Shown one piece after another: positions 1-5,345 of a stretch of 5,345 bases of DNA; the first letter of the stretch is position 1; each line of letters begins with the position of its first letter. The notes beneath the pieces were generated by a model, which worked only from the letters and a program-made list of their open reading frames with translations, searched no databases and was not told the DNA's origin. Source of the stretch: Deltaproteobacteria bacterium (lineage in GTDB: Bacteria; Desulfobacterota; Desulfobacteria; Desulfobacterales; SG8-13); NCBI GenBank assembly GCA_024639205.1, contig JAHEIV010000231.1, positions 1 through 5,345 on the forward strand, in the 5' to 3' direction. The position numbers and the translations under genes are program-made.

Positions 1-2
1 CA

Positions 3-632
3 AAACTTTCCGCAGCCGCGGGAACTTATCTGTGCGAGACTTATGAAATGTCCGGTGCCGCGGATCAGTCGCTGCAGCTGGCCCAAAAAATTCTATCCCG
101 GCAGAATTGGCCGGTATGGATGCAAAACCGGCTCAAGATTCGCCGGGCGACTGCGCAGTTTATGCTGGGGCAAAAAGAAACCGCCGAGAAACAGTTCCAG
201 GAGCTGCGGCAGTCGAAATCCGATCCGAACCTGGCGGCGGAACTTTTAATAGCCTGCCGCAACTACGGGATCGATTTCCCGCAGGCGGTCATCAGTGCAT
301 CCGAGCTGGCCCAGAAAGGAGAGGGCAAGCGGTTTGCCCGATTGAACTTCGCCCTGGGCCGGTATTATCTGTGGAAAAAAGATTACGTCAAGGCCGTCAA
401 TCACATGGAGGCCGGGCGCGACAAAAGCAACAAAAACCGCATTGAATTCAACGACCCGCTGATGCTGATCCACCTGGCCGATGCATACTACTACTCGCGT
501 AAGTACTCGGAGGCCCTGGAGATATTTTTTGAGATGAGCAAACAGTTTCCGGCCGTTCGCCAGATACAGGTTGCCATCCAGGGGGTTTACTCGATGGAGC
601 AGAAAAGCGCCGGAGATGCCAAGATTTTTTAA
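3..632 (+). CDS. TPR-like helical repeat protein, 5'-truncated
   Basis: This is the C-terminal 209 codons of a larger gene. The frame is open to the left edge, so the Met codon at 48 is internal and the real start lies outside the window. The visible protein is almost entirely amphipathic helix. At least two segments fit the tetratricopeptide pattern of paired helices: one around visible residues 107-136 (LGRYYLWKKDYVKAVNHM) and one around 148-185 (LADAYYYSRKYSEALEIFFE followed by MSKQFP). An earlier weaker repeat contains FMLGQKETAEKQFQEL. TPR arrays are protein-interaction scaffolds; no catalytic motif is seen and the partner is unknown. No signal peptide can be judged because the N-terminus is missing. 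The gene ends in TAA 156 nt before the binding-protein gene on the same strand, so it may or may not share a transcript with the transporter. The TPR-like fold is well supported; any specific function is not. Confidence 0.85.
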   Translation, partial: KLSAAAGTYLCETYEMSGAADQSLQLAQKILSRQNWPVWMQNRLKIRRATAQFMLGQKETAEKQFQELRQSKSDPNLAAELLIACRNYGIDFPQAVISASELAQKGEGKRFARLNFALGRYYLWKKDYVKAVNHMEAGRDKSNKNRIEFNDPLMLIHLADAYYYSRKYSEALEIFFEMSKQFPAVRQIQVAIQGVYSMEQKSAGDAKIF

Positions 633-746
633 CTCAAAGACAGCGGATAACAAAAACCGGCATCCAGGCGCAGGATGATAAAGGTGCATTCGATAAGGGG
701 ATGAAACAAGATTTGGTATTGAATCAACACCAGACTCCAAAACTTC

Positions 747-772
747 AGCGGCAACAATATGCTTTAGCCGCT
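747..772 (+). promoter_or_regulatory. Short GC-rich hairpin just upstream of the binding-protein RBS
   Basis: AGCGGC (747-752) and GCCGCT (767-772) are perfect reverse complements around a 14-nt loop. The 3' arm ends only 4 nt before the GAGGAGG ribosome binding site. In mRNA it would form a 6-bp stem that leaves the Shine-Dalgarno site free, so it might protect the 5' end or affect access to the site. A 6-bp repeat can arise by chance, so a regulatory role is only a possibility. Confidence 0.3.
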
Positions 773-776
773 CTTT

Positions 777-783
777 GAGGAGG
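777..783 (+). promoter_or_regulatory. Strong Shine-Dalgarno site for the binding-protein gene
   Basis: GAGGAGG ends 5 nt before the ATG at 789. It is close to a perfect match to the 16S rRNA 3' end at good spacing and fixes the start codon. It contrasts with both permease genes, which lack such a site, and this fits the need for excess binding protein over membrane components. Confidence 0.9.
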
Positions 784-788
784 ATATC

Positions 789-2405
789 ATGAAAAGCTTG
801 CCCAGTGTAGTAATGATTGTACTGATTATGTTTTGCCTCGCCGTAATTCCGGCTGGAGCAGAACAGCGCGAGGACCAGTTTCCTGACGGCGGCGCTCTGA
901 ACTATGGTGAATACGGACGTCCCGCAACCCTGGACCCTATCACCAGCAACGACATGATTTCCCTGCGGATCACCGAACTGATCTTCAACGGGCTGGTCGG
1001 CATCGATGAAAAACAGGAGATCATTCCCGAGCTGGCCGAGCGATGGGAAATGGAAGAGGATGGGAAAAAGTATATCTTTTTCCTGCGGCAGGACGTTACC
1101 TGGCATCCGCGGGAAGGTGAGGATGCCATGCCTTTCACGGCTGATGACGTGATTTTCACCTACAACATCATGATGCACCCTCAGACCATCACGCCATTGA
1201 AAGTCCGTTACGAGTTTATTGAAAGCGTCACCAAAACGGATGATTATACCGTGACTTTCATATTGAAGCGACCGATTCTCAACGCTTTGGCGAAGTTCAG
1301 CTTCAAGGTGATCCCCCAGCACGGGCCGCAAAATACGGAGTTCCTCAACCGCGAGGATCCCTTTGTTCAAAGCCCGATTGGCACCGGGCCTTACTTGCTG
1401 AAAAATATCACTGCCGACCGTGAAGTGATCCTGGTGGCCAACGATAACTACTTCAAGGGGCGTCCGCACATCGAGAAATACATTGCACGGCCCTTTGCCG
1501 ACCAGAACATCATGGGGCAGGCGTTGATGTTCAACGCAATCGACATGATCGTGCTGGTGAACCACCGTGATATTCCCCAGATCCAGGGTGATAAGCGTTT
1601 TGTCATGCAACCCTACAACGCGCTCTCTTATTCTTTCTTCGGGTTTAACCAGCGAAACCCATTGCTGGCGGACAAGCGGGTTCGTAAAGCATTCAGTTAC
1701 GCTATCAACCGGCAGGAGATGCTCGACTCTTTTTTCAACAGCCAGGGGACCATTATCTCCGGGCCGTTTGCTCCGGGCAGCTGGGCTTACAACCTGGACG
1801 TTCAGCCGCTGCCGTACGATCCTGAGAAGGCCGAGGAGCTGCTCACCGAAGCCGGATTCGCCCGAAACGGTGACGGGATTATGGAAAAGGGCGGACGCAA
1901 GCTGTCACTGACTCTCAAGGTGCCGATCGCAAAAGAAAGCGAAGCGGTCAAACGGGTCGTGCTGGCTTTTAAAAATTACCTGCAGAAGATCGGGGTCGAG
2001 ATCGAGCCCGAGTTTCAGGAGTGGATGTCATGGAAGGAAGACATCTTTTTGCATCATGATTTTGATCTGATGTACGCCTCCTGGGTCTTTGACGATTCGG
2101 CCGACATTTCCTCTTTGTTTCATTCCGCCGAGATCGGAGCCTGGAAGAACAACTTCGGGGCTTTTTCCAACCCGGATGTGGACGGATTGATCGTGGAAGC
2201 CAAGCTGACCCTCGACCACGAAAAGCGCAGAACCATCAATCGCAAACTACACGAGACGATTGCCGATGAAAACCCCTACACGTTTCTGTGGACCCTGACA
2301 AACTACGCCGGTTACAACAAGAAACTTCGCAAGGTGGCCATTCATCCGTACAAGTTCTTCTCTTTCGCCGATGAGTGGTACATTCCCAAGTCCGAGCAGC
2401 GTTAG
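789..2405 (+). CDS. ABC transporter periplasmic substrate-binding protein, family 5 (peptide/nickel type)
   Basis: This 538-residue exported solute receptor (SBP_bac_5, DppA/OppA/AppA relatives) captures substrate and delivers it to the permeases encoded downstream. Residues 1-24 form a signal peptide: Lys2, a hydrophobic core, then AGA before E25, suggesting signal peptidase I cleavage. Cys16 is not in a lipobox, so a soluble periplasmic protein is expected. Family landmarks run in order. LDPITSND lies near 48-55. The family signature region is near 82-126 (LAERW, DGKKYIFFLR, then PFTADDVIFTYN). SPIGTGPYLLK is near 195-205 and NDNYFKGRPHIEK near 218-230. RVRKAFSYAINRQEML lies near 297-312, DPEKAEELLTEAGF near 344-357, and FSNPDVDGL near 459-467. 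The length is normal for the family and the frame is intact. The start is fixed by GAGGAGG at 777-783. The family call is secure; the ligand cannot be told from sequence, and peptides are only the default guess. Confidence 0.95.
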   Translation: MKSLPSVVMIVLIMFCLAVIPAGAEQREDQFPDGGALNYGEYGRPATLDPITSNDMISLRITELIFNGLVGIDEKQEIIPELAERWEMEEDGKKYIFFLRQDVTWHPREGEDAMPFTADDVIFTYNIMMHPQTITPLKVRYEFIESVTKTDDYTVTFILKRPILNALAKFSFKVIPQHGPQNTEFLNREDPFVQSPIGTGPYLLKNITADREVILVANDNYFKGRPHIEKYIARPFADQNIMGQALMFNAIDMIVLVNHRDIPQIQGDKRFVMQPYNALSYSFFGFNQRNPLLADKRVRKAFSYAINRQEMLDSFFNSQGTIISGPFAPGSWAYNLDVQPLPYDPEKAEELLTEAGFARNGDGIMEKGGRKLSLTLKVPIAKESEAVKRVVLAFKNYLQKIGVEIEPEFQEWMSWKEDIFLHHDFDLMYASWVFDDSADISSLFHSAEIGAWKNNFGAFSNPDVDGLIVEAKLTLDHEKRRTINRKLHETIADENPYTFLWTLTNYAGYNKKLRKVAIHPYKFFSFADEWYIPKSEQR

Positions 2406-2422
2406 ATGTGTCCGACAACGCC

Positions 2423-2439
2423 ATCCACGATTCGTGGAT
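2423..2439 (+). repeat. 17-nt palindrome after the binding-protein gene
   Basis: ATCCACGA-T-TCGTGGAT is a perfect 8-bp inverted repeat with a 1-nt centre. As RNA it would be a 7-bp stem with an ATT loop. It begins 17 nt after the binding-protein stop codon. There is no T-run after it, so it is not a classical terminator. It could be the first of two tandem mRNA hairpins protecting the 3' end of the binding-protein message, or a DNA site for a dimeric regulator. Confidence 0.5.
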
Positions 2440-2475
2440 AGGCAATAGACAAGGCCACGGGCAATCTTTTCAATC

Positions 2476-2512
2476 CAGACACAGGGTGTCCGCCATGGGC
2501 ACCCTGTGTCTG
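2476..2512 (+). promoter_or_regulatory. Strong hairpin between binding-protein and permease 1 genes
   Basis: CAGACACAGGGTG (2476-2488) pairs perfectly with CACCCTGTGTCTG (2500-2512). The stem extends inward by one G-U and two C-G pairs (2489-2491 with 2497-2499), giving about 16 bp closed by the loop GCCAT. The next bases are CTCTAATCC, not a U-tract, so efficient intrinsic termination is unlikely. Its position between a binding-protein gene and its permease gene matches the known role of intercistronic stem-loops, for example the REP elements between malE and malF, which stabilise the upstream message and lower expression of the membrane genes. It ends 18 nt before the permease 1 start codon. 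The structure is plain in the sequence; its role is inferred. Confidence 0.75.
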
Positions 2513-2530
2513 CTCTAATCCAATAAACGG

Positions 2531-3478
2531 ATGAAACTTTCTGCCGTCAGACCCATCACGACACTGGTTACCCGGGAGCTGGGCATCGCTGCTCTTTTGC
2601 TGCTGGGCGTCAGTTTTGTTGTCTTTGTCATCTTGTACCTGTCTCCCGGAAGTCCATTCGCCTCCATCGTCGCCCGTATCGAAATGGCCGCCGAACCCGG
2701 CGCTGCTGCATCGGCACCTGCGACCTGGTACTCGCAGTATTTTATCTGGTTGAAAAACCTGTTAAAGGGCAATCTCGGCAATTCATTGCGCACCGGTCTG
2801 CCGGTGCTCCAAGAAGTCGTGCGGGTCGGCATCAACACTATGTATCTGACGATCGGCTCCTTGTTGGTCACGTTGCTGATCGCCGTTCCGATTGCCGTTT
2901 TTTCCGCCAGACGCGGGATGACCCCGACAGGCTGGTTGATGACGGTTTTCACTTACGTGGTGTCGGCCCTGCCGGTTTTCTGGCTGGGGTACATCTTCAT
3001 TTACATTTCGATTCACCGGTTCGGGCTCTTTCCCCTGGCGTTCGGCTCGAACGCCGGTCCCTGGAACTGGTTTTACTTCATGCTGCCGGTGCTGGTGCTC
3101 GGCATCAGCAACGGCACCGTCAGCGAGGTGGTCCGCTACCTGCGAGAGGAGATGAAGCGAGTCTTTGACGAAGAGTATATCGTCACGGCCCGCGCCAAGG
3201 GGGCCTCGGTATGGAAGCATTCTTTTAAGGAAGGGTTTTTGATTCCGATCACCGAAATCATCGCCGCCAAGATTCCCTTTATCCTGGGTGGGGCTGTGGT
3301 GGTCGAGCAGGTGTTCAACTGGCCCGGTATGGGGCGTATGGCGTGGCAGGCGGCCCAGGATCGTGACTATCCCTTGATTATGGGCATCACGCTGGTGGCC
3401 GCCATCTTGGTGCGAATGGGAAGCTTGCTGCAGCGGGTGGTACTTATCATCGTCAACCCGCGCGCTTCCAGGGAATAA
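2531..3478 (+). CDS. ABC transporter permease 1, DppB/OppB family
   Basis: This 315-residue inner-membrane protein forms one half of the transport channel. It has the DppB/OppB order: TM1 near residues 17-36 ending in YLSPGSPF, a periplasmic region with NLGNSLRTGLPVLQEV near 81-96, and further hydrophobic segments near 104-125, 135-160, 170-191, 240-258 and 280-302. The cytoplasmic EAA loop, which docks on the ATPase, lies near 214-240 (EEYIVTARAKGASVWK, then GFLIPI). VVEQVFNWPGMGRM near 257-270 is typical of the family. The ATG at 2531 is the only usual start codon after the in-frame TAA at 2516. No Shine-Dalgarno site precedes it (the leader after the hairpin reads CTCTAATCCAATAAACGG), so translation may be weak. 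Its N-terminus directly enters the conserved family sequence, which supports this start. The C-terminal NPRA corresponds to the usual DPR ending. Family assignment is firm; substrate is unknown. Confidence 0.95.
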   Translation: MKLSAVRPITTLVTRELGIAALLLLGVSFVVFVILYLSPGSPFASIVARIEMAAEPGAAASAPATWYSQYFIWLKNLLKGNLGNSLRTGLPVLQEVVRVGINTMYLTIGSLLVTLLIAVPIAVFSARRGMTPTGWLMTVFTYVVSALPVFWLGYIFIYISIHRFGLFPLAFGSNAGPWNWFYFMLPVLVLGISNGTVSEVVRYLREEMKRVFDEEYIVTARAKGASVWKHSFKEGFLIPITEIIAAKIPFILGGAVVVEQVFNWPGMGRMAWQAAQDRDYPLIMGITLVAAILVRMGSLLQRVVLIIVNPRASRE

Positions 3479-3483
3479 TGTAA
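3478..3483 (+). other. Start-stop element (ATG-TAA) overlapping the permease 1 stop
   Basis: The permease 1 stop TAA (3476-3478) overlaps an ATG (3478-3480) that is followed at once by TAA (3481-3483). This ATG is in the same frame as permease 2 (start 3502), and AGGGA (3470-3474) lies 3 nt upstream as a Shine-Dalgarno-like site. It may be a chance arrangement, a remnant of an older start for permease 2, or a minimal ORF that keeps ribosomes nearby for reinitiation. Confidence 0.35.
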
Positions 3484-3501
3484 CATCAAAGACTTTTCAT
3501 T

Positions 3502-4395
3502 ATGAGACGATTTTCCCAATACGCTTTTGAAATCGGCGACGTTTCCCATGTATCGTTTTGGAAAAAAGCCGGGCCGATGGACCGGGTATACATCGGTTAT
3601 GGCTTGCTGGTGGTCCTGCTGGTGATCATCTCCTACGTGCTGGGGGCCACCGGCACGCTGCCGTATGATCCCCAGGAGATCGATCTGGAACTCATCATGG
3701 CGCCCCCCAACACGAGCGGACACCTGCTGGGCACCGATTTCATGGGGCGAGACATGCTCTCGCGGCTGATCATTTCCATTCAGGCGTATTTTCTGCCGGG
3801 GATGCTGGCTATCGGGATCGCCATTGTTTTTGGAACCTGCTTCGGGGTCCTTGCCGGATACTGGGGAGGCGCGCTGGATATCGCCACCACTTATATCAGC
3901 AACCTTTTGAACTCTTTTCCCCGCCTGGTGCTCATCCTGCTGATGGTTGCCGCCTTCAAACCGGACATCTACTACATCATGATCATCGTCGGGGTTACCA
4001 ACATCCCGGTGGTGGCTTCGCTGATACACAGCAAGATACAATTTCTGAAGCAGAAGAATTTTATCGAGGCGGCAACATCGCTTGGTTTGAACAACGTTGC
4101 CATCATTTTCAAACACATTCTCTGGCACAACTGCCGATCGGTGCTGATCATTCAGGCTACCCTGGGAATGGCCGAAGCCATCCTGATGGAAACCAGCCTG
4201 AGCTACCTCGGATTCGGTGTGCAGGAGCCCACCCCCTCATGGGGCAACATGGTGCAGGCCGGTTCCAATTACTTCATGCAGGGTAAATTCTGGCCCTCGA
4301 CGGCACCCGCCCTGGCGATTCTTTTTACCATCATGGGATTTCACCTGCTCGGTGACGGCCTGAACAACATGCTCGAAAGGAAAGGGGATCGATGA
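3502..4395 (+). CDS. ABC transporter permease 2, DppC/OppC family
   Basis: This 297-residue inner-membrane protein pairs with permease 1. A cytoplasmic N-terminus of about 29 residues leads to TM1 near 30-49. The periplasmic motif HLLGTDFMGRDMLSRLI near 74-90 is a hallmark of DppC/OppC. Hydrophobic segments follow near 98-118, 125-152, 155-175, 212-230 and 268-286. The EAA loop is well kept near 186-210 (FIEAATSLGLNNVAIIFKH). SLSYLGFGVQEPTPSWGNM near 232-250 and LGDGLNNMLERK near 283-294 match the family's C-terminal end. The ATG at 3502 is the first usual start after the in-frame TAA at 3481, but it has no Shine-Dalgarno site, so translation probably depends on coupling to permease 1, which ends 23 nt upstream. 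Its stop TGA overlaps the ATPase start as ATGA, a sign of tight coupling. Family assignment is firm; the exact start is less sure. Confidence 0.94.
   Translation: MRRFSQYAFEIGDVSHVSFWKKAGPMDRVYIGYGLLVVLLVIISYVLGATGTLPYDPQEIDLELIMAPPNTSGHLLGTDFMGRDMLSRLIISIQAYFLPGMLAIGIAIVFGTCFGVLAGYWGGALDIATTYISNLLNSFPRLVLILLMVAAFKPDIYYIMIIVGVTNIPVVASLIHSKIQFLKQKNFIEAATSLGLNNVAIIFKHILWHNCRSVLIIQATLGMAEAILMETSLSYLGFGVQEPTPSWGNMVQAGSNYFMQGKFWPSTAPALAILFTIMGFHLLGDGLNNMLERKGDR
4379..4387 (+). promoter_or_regulatory. Purine-rich ribosome binding site for the ATPase gene
   Basis: GGAAAGGGG lies inside the end of the permease 2 gene, 4 nt before the ATG at 4392. Together with the ATGA overlap it supports this start codon and implies translation by ribosomes finishing permease 2. 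Confidence 0.65.
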
Positions 4396-5345
4396 CCGAC
4401 GGGCCGGTGCTGAAAATCGAGAATCTCTACACGTATTTTTACACCCGCAGCCGGCAGGCTTTCATTCGCAGCGTCGATGGCGTTCATCTGGAGATCGACA
4501 AGGGAGAAACGCTGGGGATCGTCGGAGAGAGCGGCAGCGGAAAGAGTGTAACCGCCCTGTCGGTTATGGGACTGGTGACCACCGAACCGGGGGTAATCAG
4601 CGGGAAAGTCGGCCTGAAAACTCCCGGCGTTCAGAAAAACCTGCTTCAGGATATTTCCGAGTATGTAAAGACGGCCACTGTCACCGGTCGGATCATGGAC
4701 GTTTACAAGGACAACCGGCGCTGGCAGAAAAACGTCGATCGGGTGATGCGCGGTATCCGGGGCCGCGAGATATCGATGATCTTTCAAAACCCCAAACTTT
4801 CGATGAACCCTTTCACCTGTGTCGGGAAACAGATTCAGGAATCGATCCTGCTGAATACTGCGGTCAGCAGCAGTGCGGAGGCCAAGGAGCAGGCACTGTA
4901 CTGGCTGGAGAAAGTGAGAATCGACTCGCCCCGACTGCGCTACGACAACAACCCTTACGGGCTTTCGGGCGGGATGTGCCAGCGGGCGATGATCGCCATG
5001 GCGCTTTCCTCGGAACCGTCCCTGCTGATTGCCGATGAGCCCACCACCGGCCTGGATGCTACCATTCAATCCAAGATCGTCGAACTGCTGCAGGAAATCA
5101 AAACCACGGTGGGGGTGACGACCATGCTCATCAGCCACGACATCGACGTGATCCGCGCTTTGTCGGACCAGGTCGCCGTCATGTACGGCGGCACCATTTT
5201 GGAGCACGGACCGGCCGGCGTGATTCTTTCCGGTGGCATGGCCCCAAGCCACCCGTATACGGCGGCGTTGATGGCATCGATCCCCAACCGGGAGCAGATC
5301 AGAAAGAAGGCGTATTTGCATGCCATCAAGGGCGAGGTGCTCGAC
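4392..5345 (+). CDS. ABC transporter ATP-binding protein, DppD/OppD family, 3'-truncated
   Basis: The frame is open from ATG 4392 to the right edge, giving 318 codons with no stop. The protein is the cytoplasmic ATPase that powers import through the two permeases. All nucleotide-binding motifs are intact: Walker A GESGSGKS (45-52), Q-loop FQNP (Gln132), signature LSGGMCQR (191-198), Walker B LLIADE (211-216), D-loop TGLD (219-222) and switch His249 in ISHD. The C-terminal oligopeptide-transporter extension begins with SHPYTAALMASIPN (286-299) and continues to the edge with IKGEVLD, where the family usually has an I-x-G-x-(V/P) stretch. The distance from the Walker A Lys to the Q-loop Gln is 81 residues, against about 50 in E. 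coli DppD as I recall it, so there is an insertion of about 30 residues near 77-110. The start overlaps the permease 2 stop by 4 nt. Few residues should be missing from the C-terminus. Function is firm; DppD versus OppD naming is arbitrary without a known substrate. Confidence 0.95.
   Translation, partial: MTDGPVLKIENLYTYFYTRSRQAFIRSVDGVHLEIDKGETLGIVGESGSGKSVTALSVMGLVTTEPGVISGKVGLKTPGVQKNLLQDISEYVKTATVTGRIMDVYKDNRRWQKNVDRVMRGIRGREISMIFQNPKLSMNPFTCVGKQIQESILLNTAVSSSAEAKEQALYWLEKVRIDSPRLRYDNNPYGLSGGMCQRAMIAMALSSEPSLLIADEPTTGLDATIQSKIVELLQEIKTTVGVTTMLISHDIDVIRALSDQVAVMYGGTILEHGPAGVILSGGMAPSHPYTAALMASIPNREQIRKKAYLHAIKGEVLD

Larger units (their letters stand above)
633..788 (+). other. Intergenic region / probable 5' leader of the binding-protein gene
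   Basis: These 156 nt separate the TPR-like gene from the binding-protein gene. No clear intrinsic terminator follows the TPR-like gene: the T-run at its end is not preceded by a stable stem. Candidate sigma-70 boxes, such as TTGGTA at 713 or CAATAT at 755, do not pair into a convincing -35/-10 set at the usual spacing, so no promoter is called. The gap is long enough for one. The only clear elements are a short hairpin (747-772) and the Shine-Dalgarno site at 777-783, listed separately. Confidence 0.5.

Noticed and set aside
48..632. TPR-like gene starting at the ATG at 48
   Set aside because: The frame is open to the left edge with plausible helical protein sequence before this Met, and there is no Shine-Dalgarno site near it, so the gene is better described as truncated.
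713..760. Sigma-70 promoter before the binding-protein gene
   Set aside because: Single box-like matches (TTGGTA, TTGAAT, CAATAT) do not combine into a -35/-10 pair at 16-18 nt spacing, so a promoter cannot be supported by eye.
246..1610. Long minus-strand open frame (454 codons) opposite the TPR-like and binding-protein genes
   Set aside because: It spans two well-supported + strand genes and the gap between them, its translation is rich in His, Asp, Gln and Val with no recognisable domain, and it behaves as a shadow of codon bias on the other strand.
2476..2518. Intrinsic terminator after the binding-protein gene
   Set aside because: The stem is strong enough, but the bases after it (CTCTAATCC) are not a U-tract, and the T-poor flank on the other strand does not fit a reverse terminator either. 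It is listed as an intercistronic hairpin.
3367..4128. Minus-strand open frame (253 codons) across the permease 1/permease 2 junction
   Set aside because: It overlaps two conserved permease genes in antisense and has a low-complexity His/Gln/Asp-rich translation typical of antisense shadows.
4341..5321. Long minus-strand open frame (326 codons) opposite the ATPase
   Set aside because: The + strand frame here encodes every ABC ATPase motif; the antisense frame has no recognisable motif and is a shadow. It stands out only because the real gene has no stop inside the window.

Overview
The window carries the left part of a peptide/nickel-type (family 5 binding protein; Dpp/Opp-like) ABC importer operon, all on the + strand. 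It is preceded by the 3' end of a TPR-like helical-repeat gene. The layout is: truncated TPR-like gene (3-632), a 156-nt gap, periplasmic substrate-binding protein (789-2405), a 125-nt gap with two inverted repeats, inner-membrane permease 1 (2531-3478), a 23-nt gap, inner-membrane permease 2 (3502-4395), and an ATPase gene (4392 onward) that overlaps permease 2 by ATGA and runs off the right edge. The ATPase has no stop in the window, so a search for complete ORFs would miss it and show only the long antisense shadow over it.

The parts make one machine. The exported binding protein captures a substrate in the periplasm, the two permeases form the channel, and the DppD/OppD-like ATPase drives transport. 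Such systems normally have a second ATPase (DppF/OppF-like), which probably lies just past the right edge. The substrate cannot be read from sequence alone; oligopeptides or dipeptides are the default for the family, but nickel, sugars and other solutes are also known.

The binding protein has a cleavable signal peptide without a lipobox, which fits a Gram-negative host with a periplasm. The moderately GC-rich codon use and protein style resemble Desulfobacterota (former Deltaproteobacteria), but this is an impression and was not tested.

Nothing here amounts to a new system. The points worth a second look are about expression and architecture. The binding protein gene has a near-perfect Shine-Dalgarno site while both permease genes lack one. 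A very strong hairpin without a U-tract sits directly before permease 1. An in-frame start-stop (ATG-TAA) with its own Shine-Dalgarno-like site precedes permease 2. The ATPase carries about 30 extra residues between Walker A and the Q-loop. No RNA genes, mobile elements, CRISPR arrays or origins were seen.
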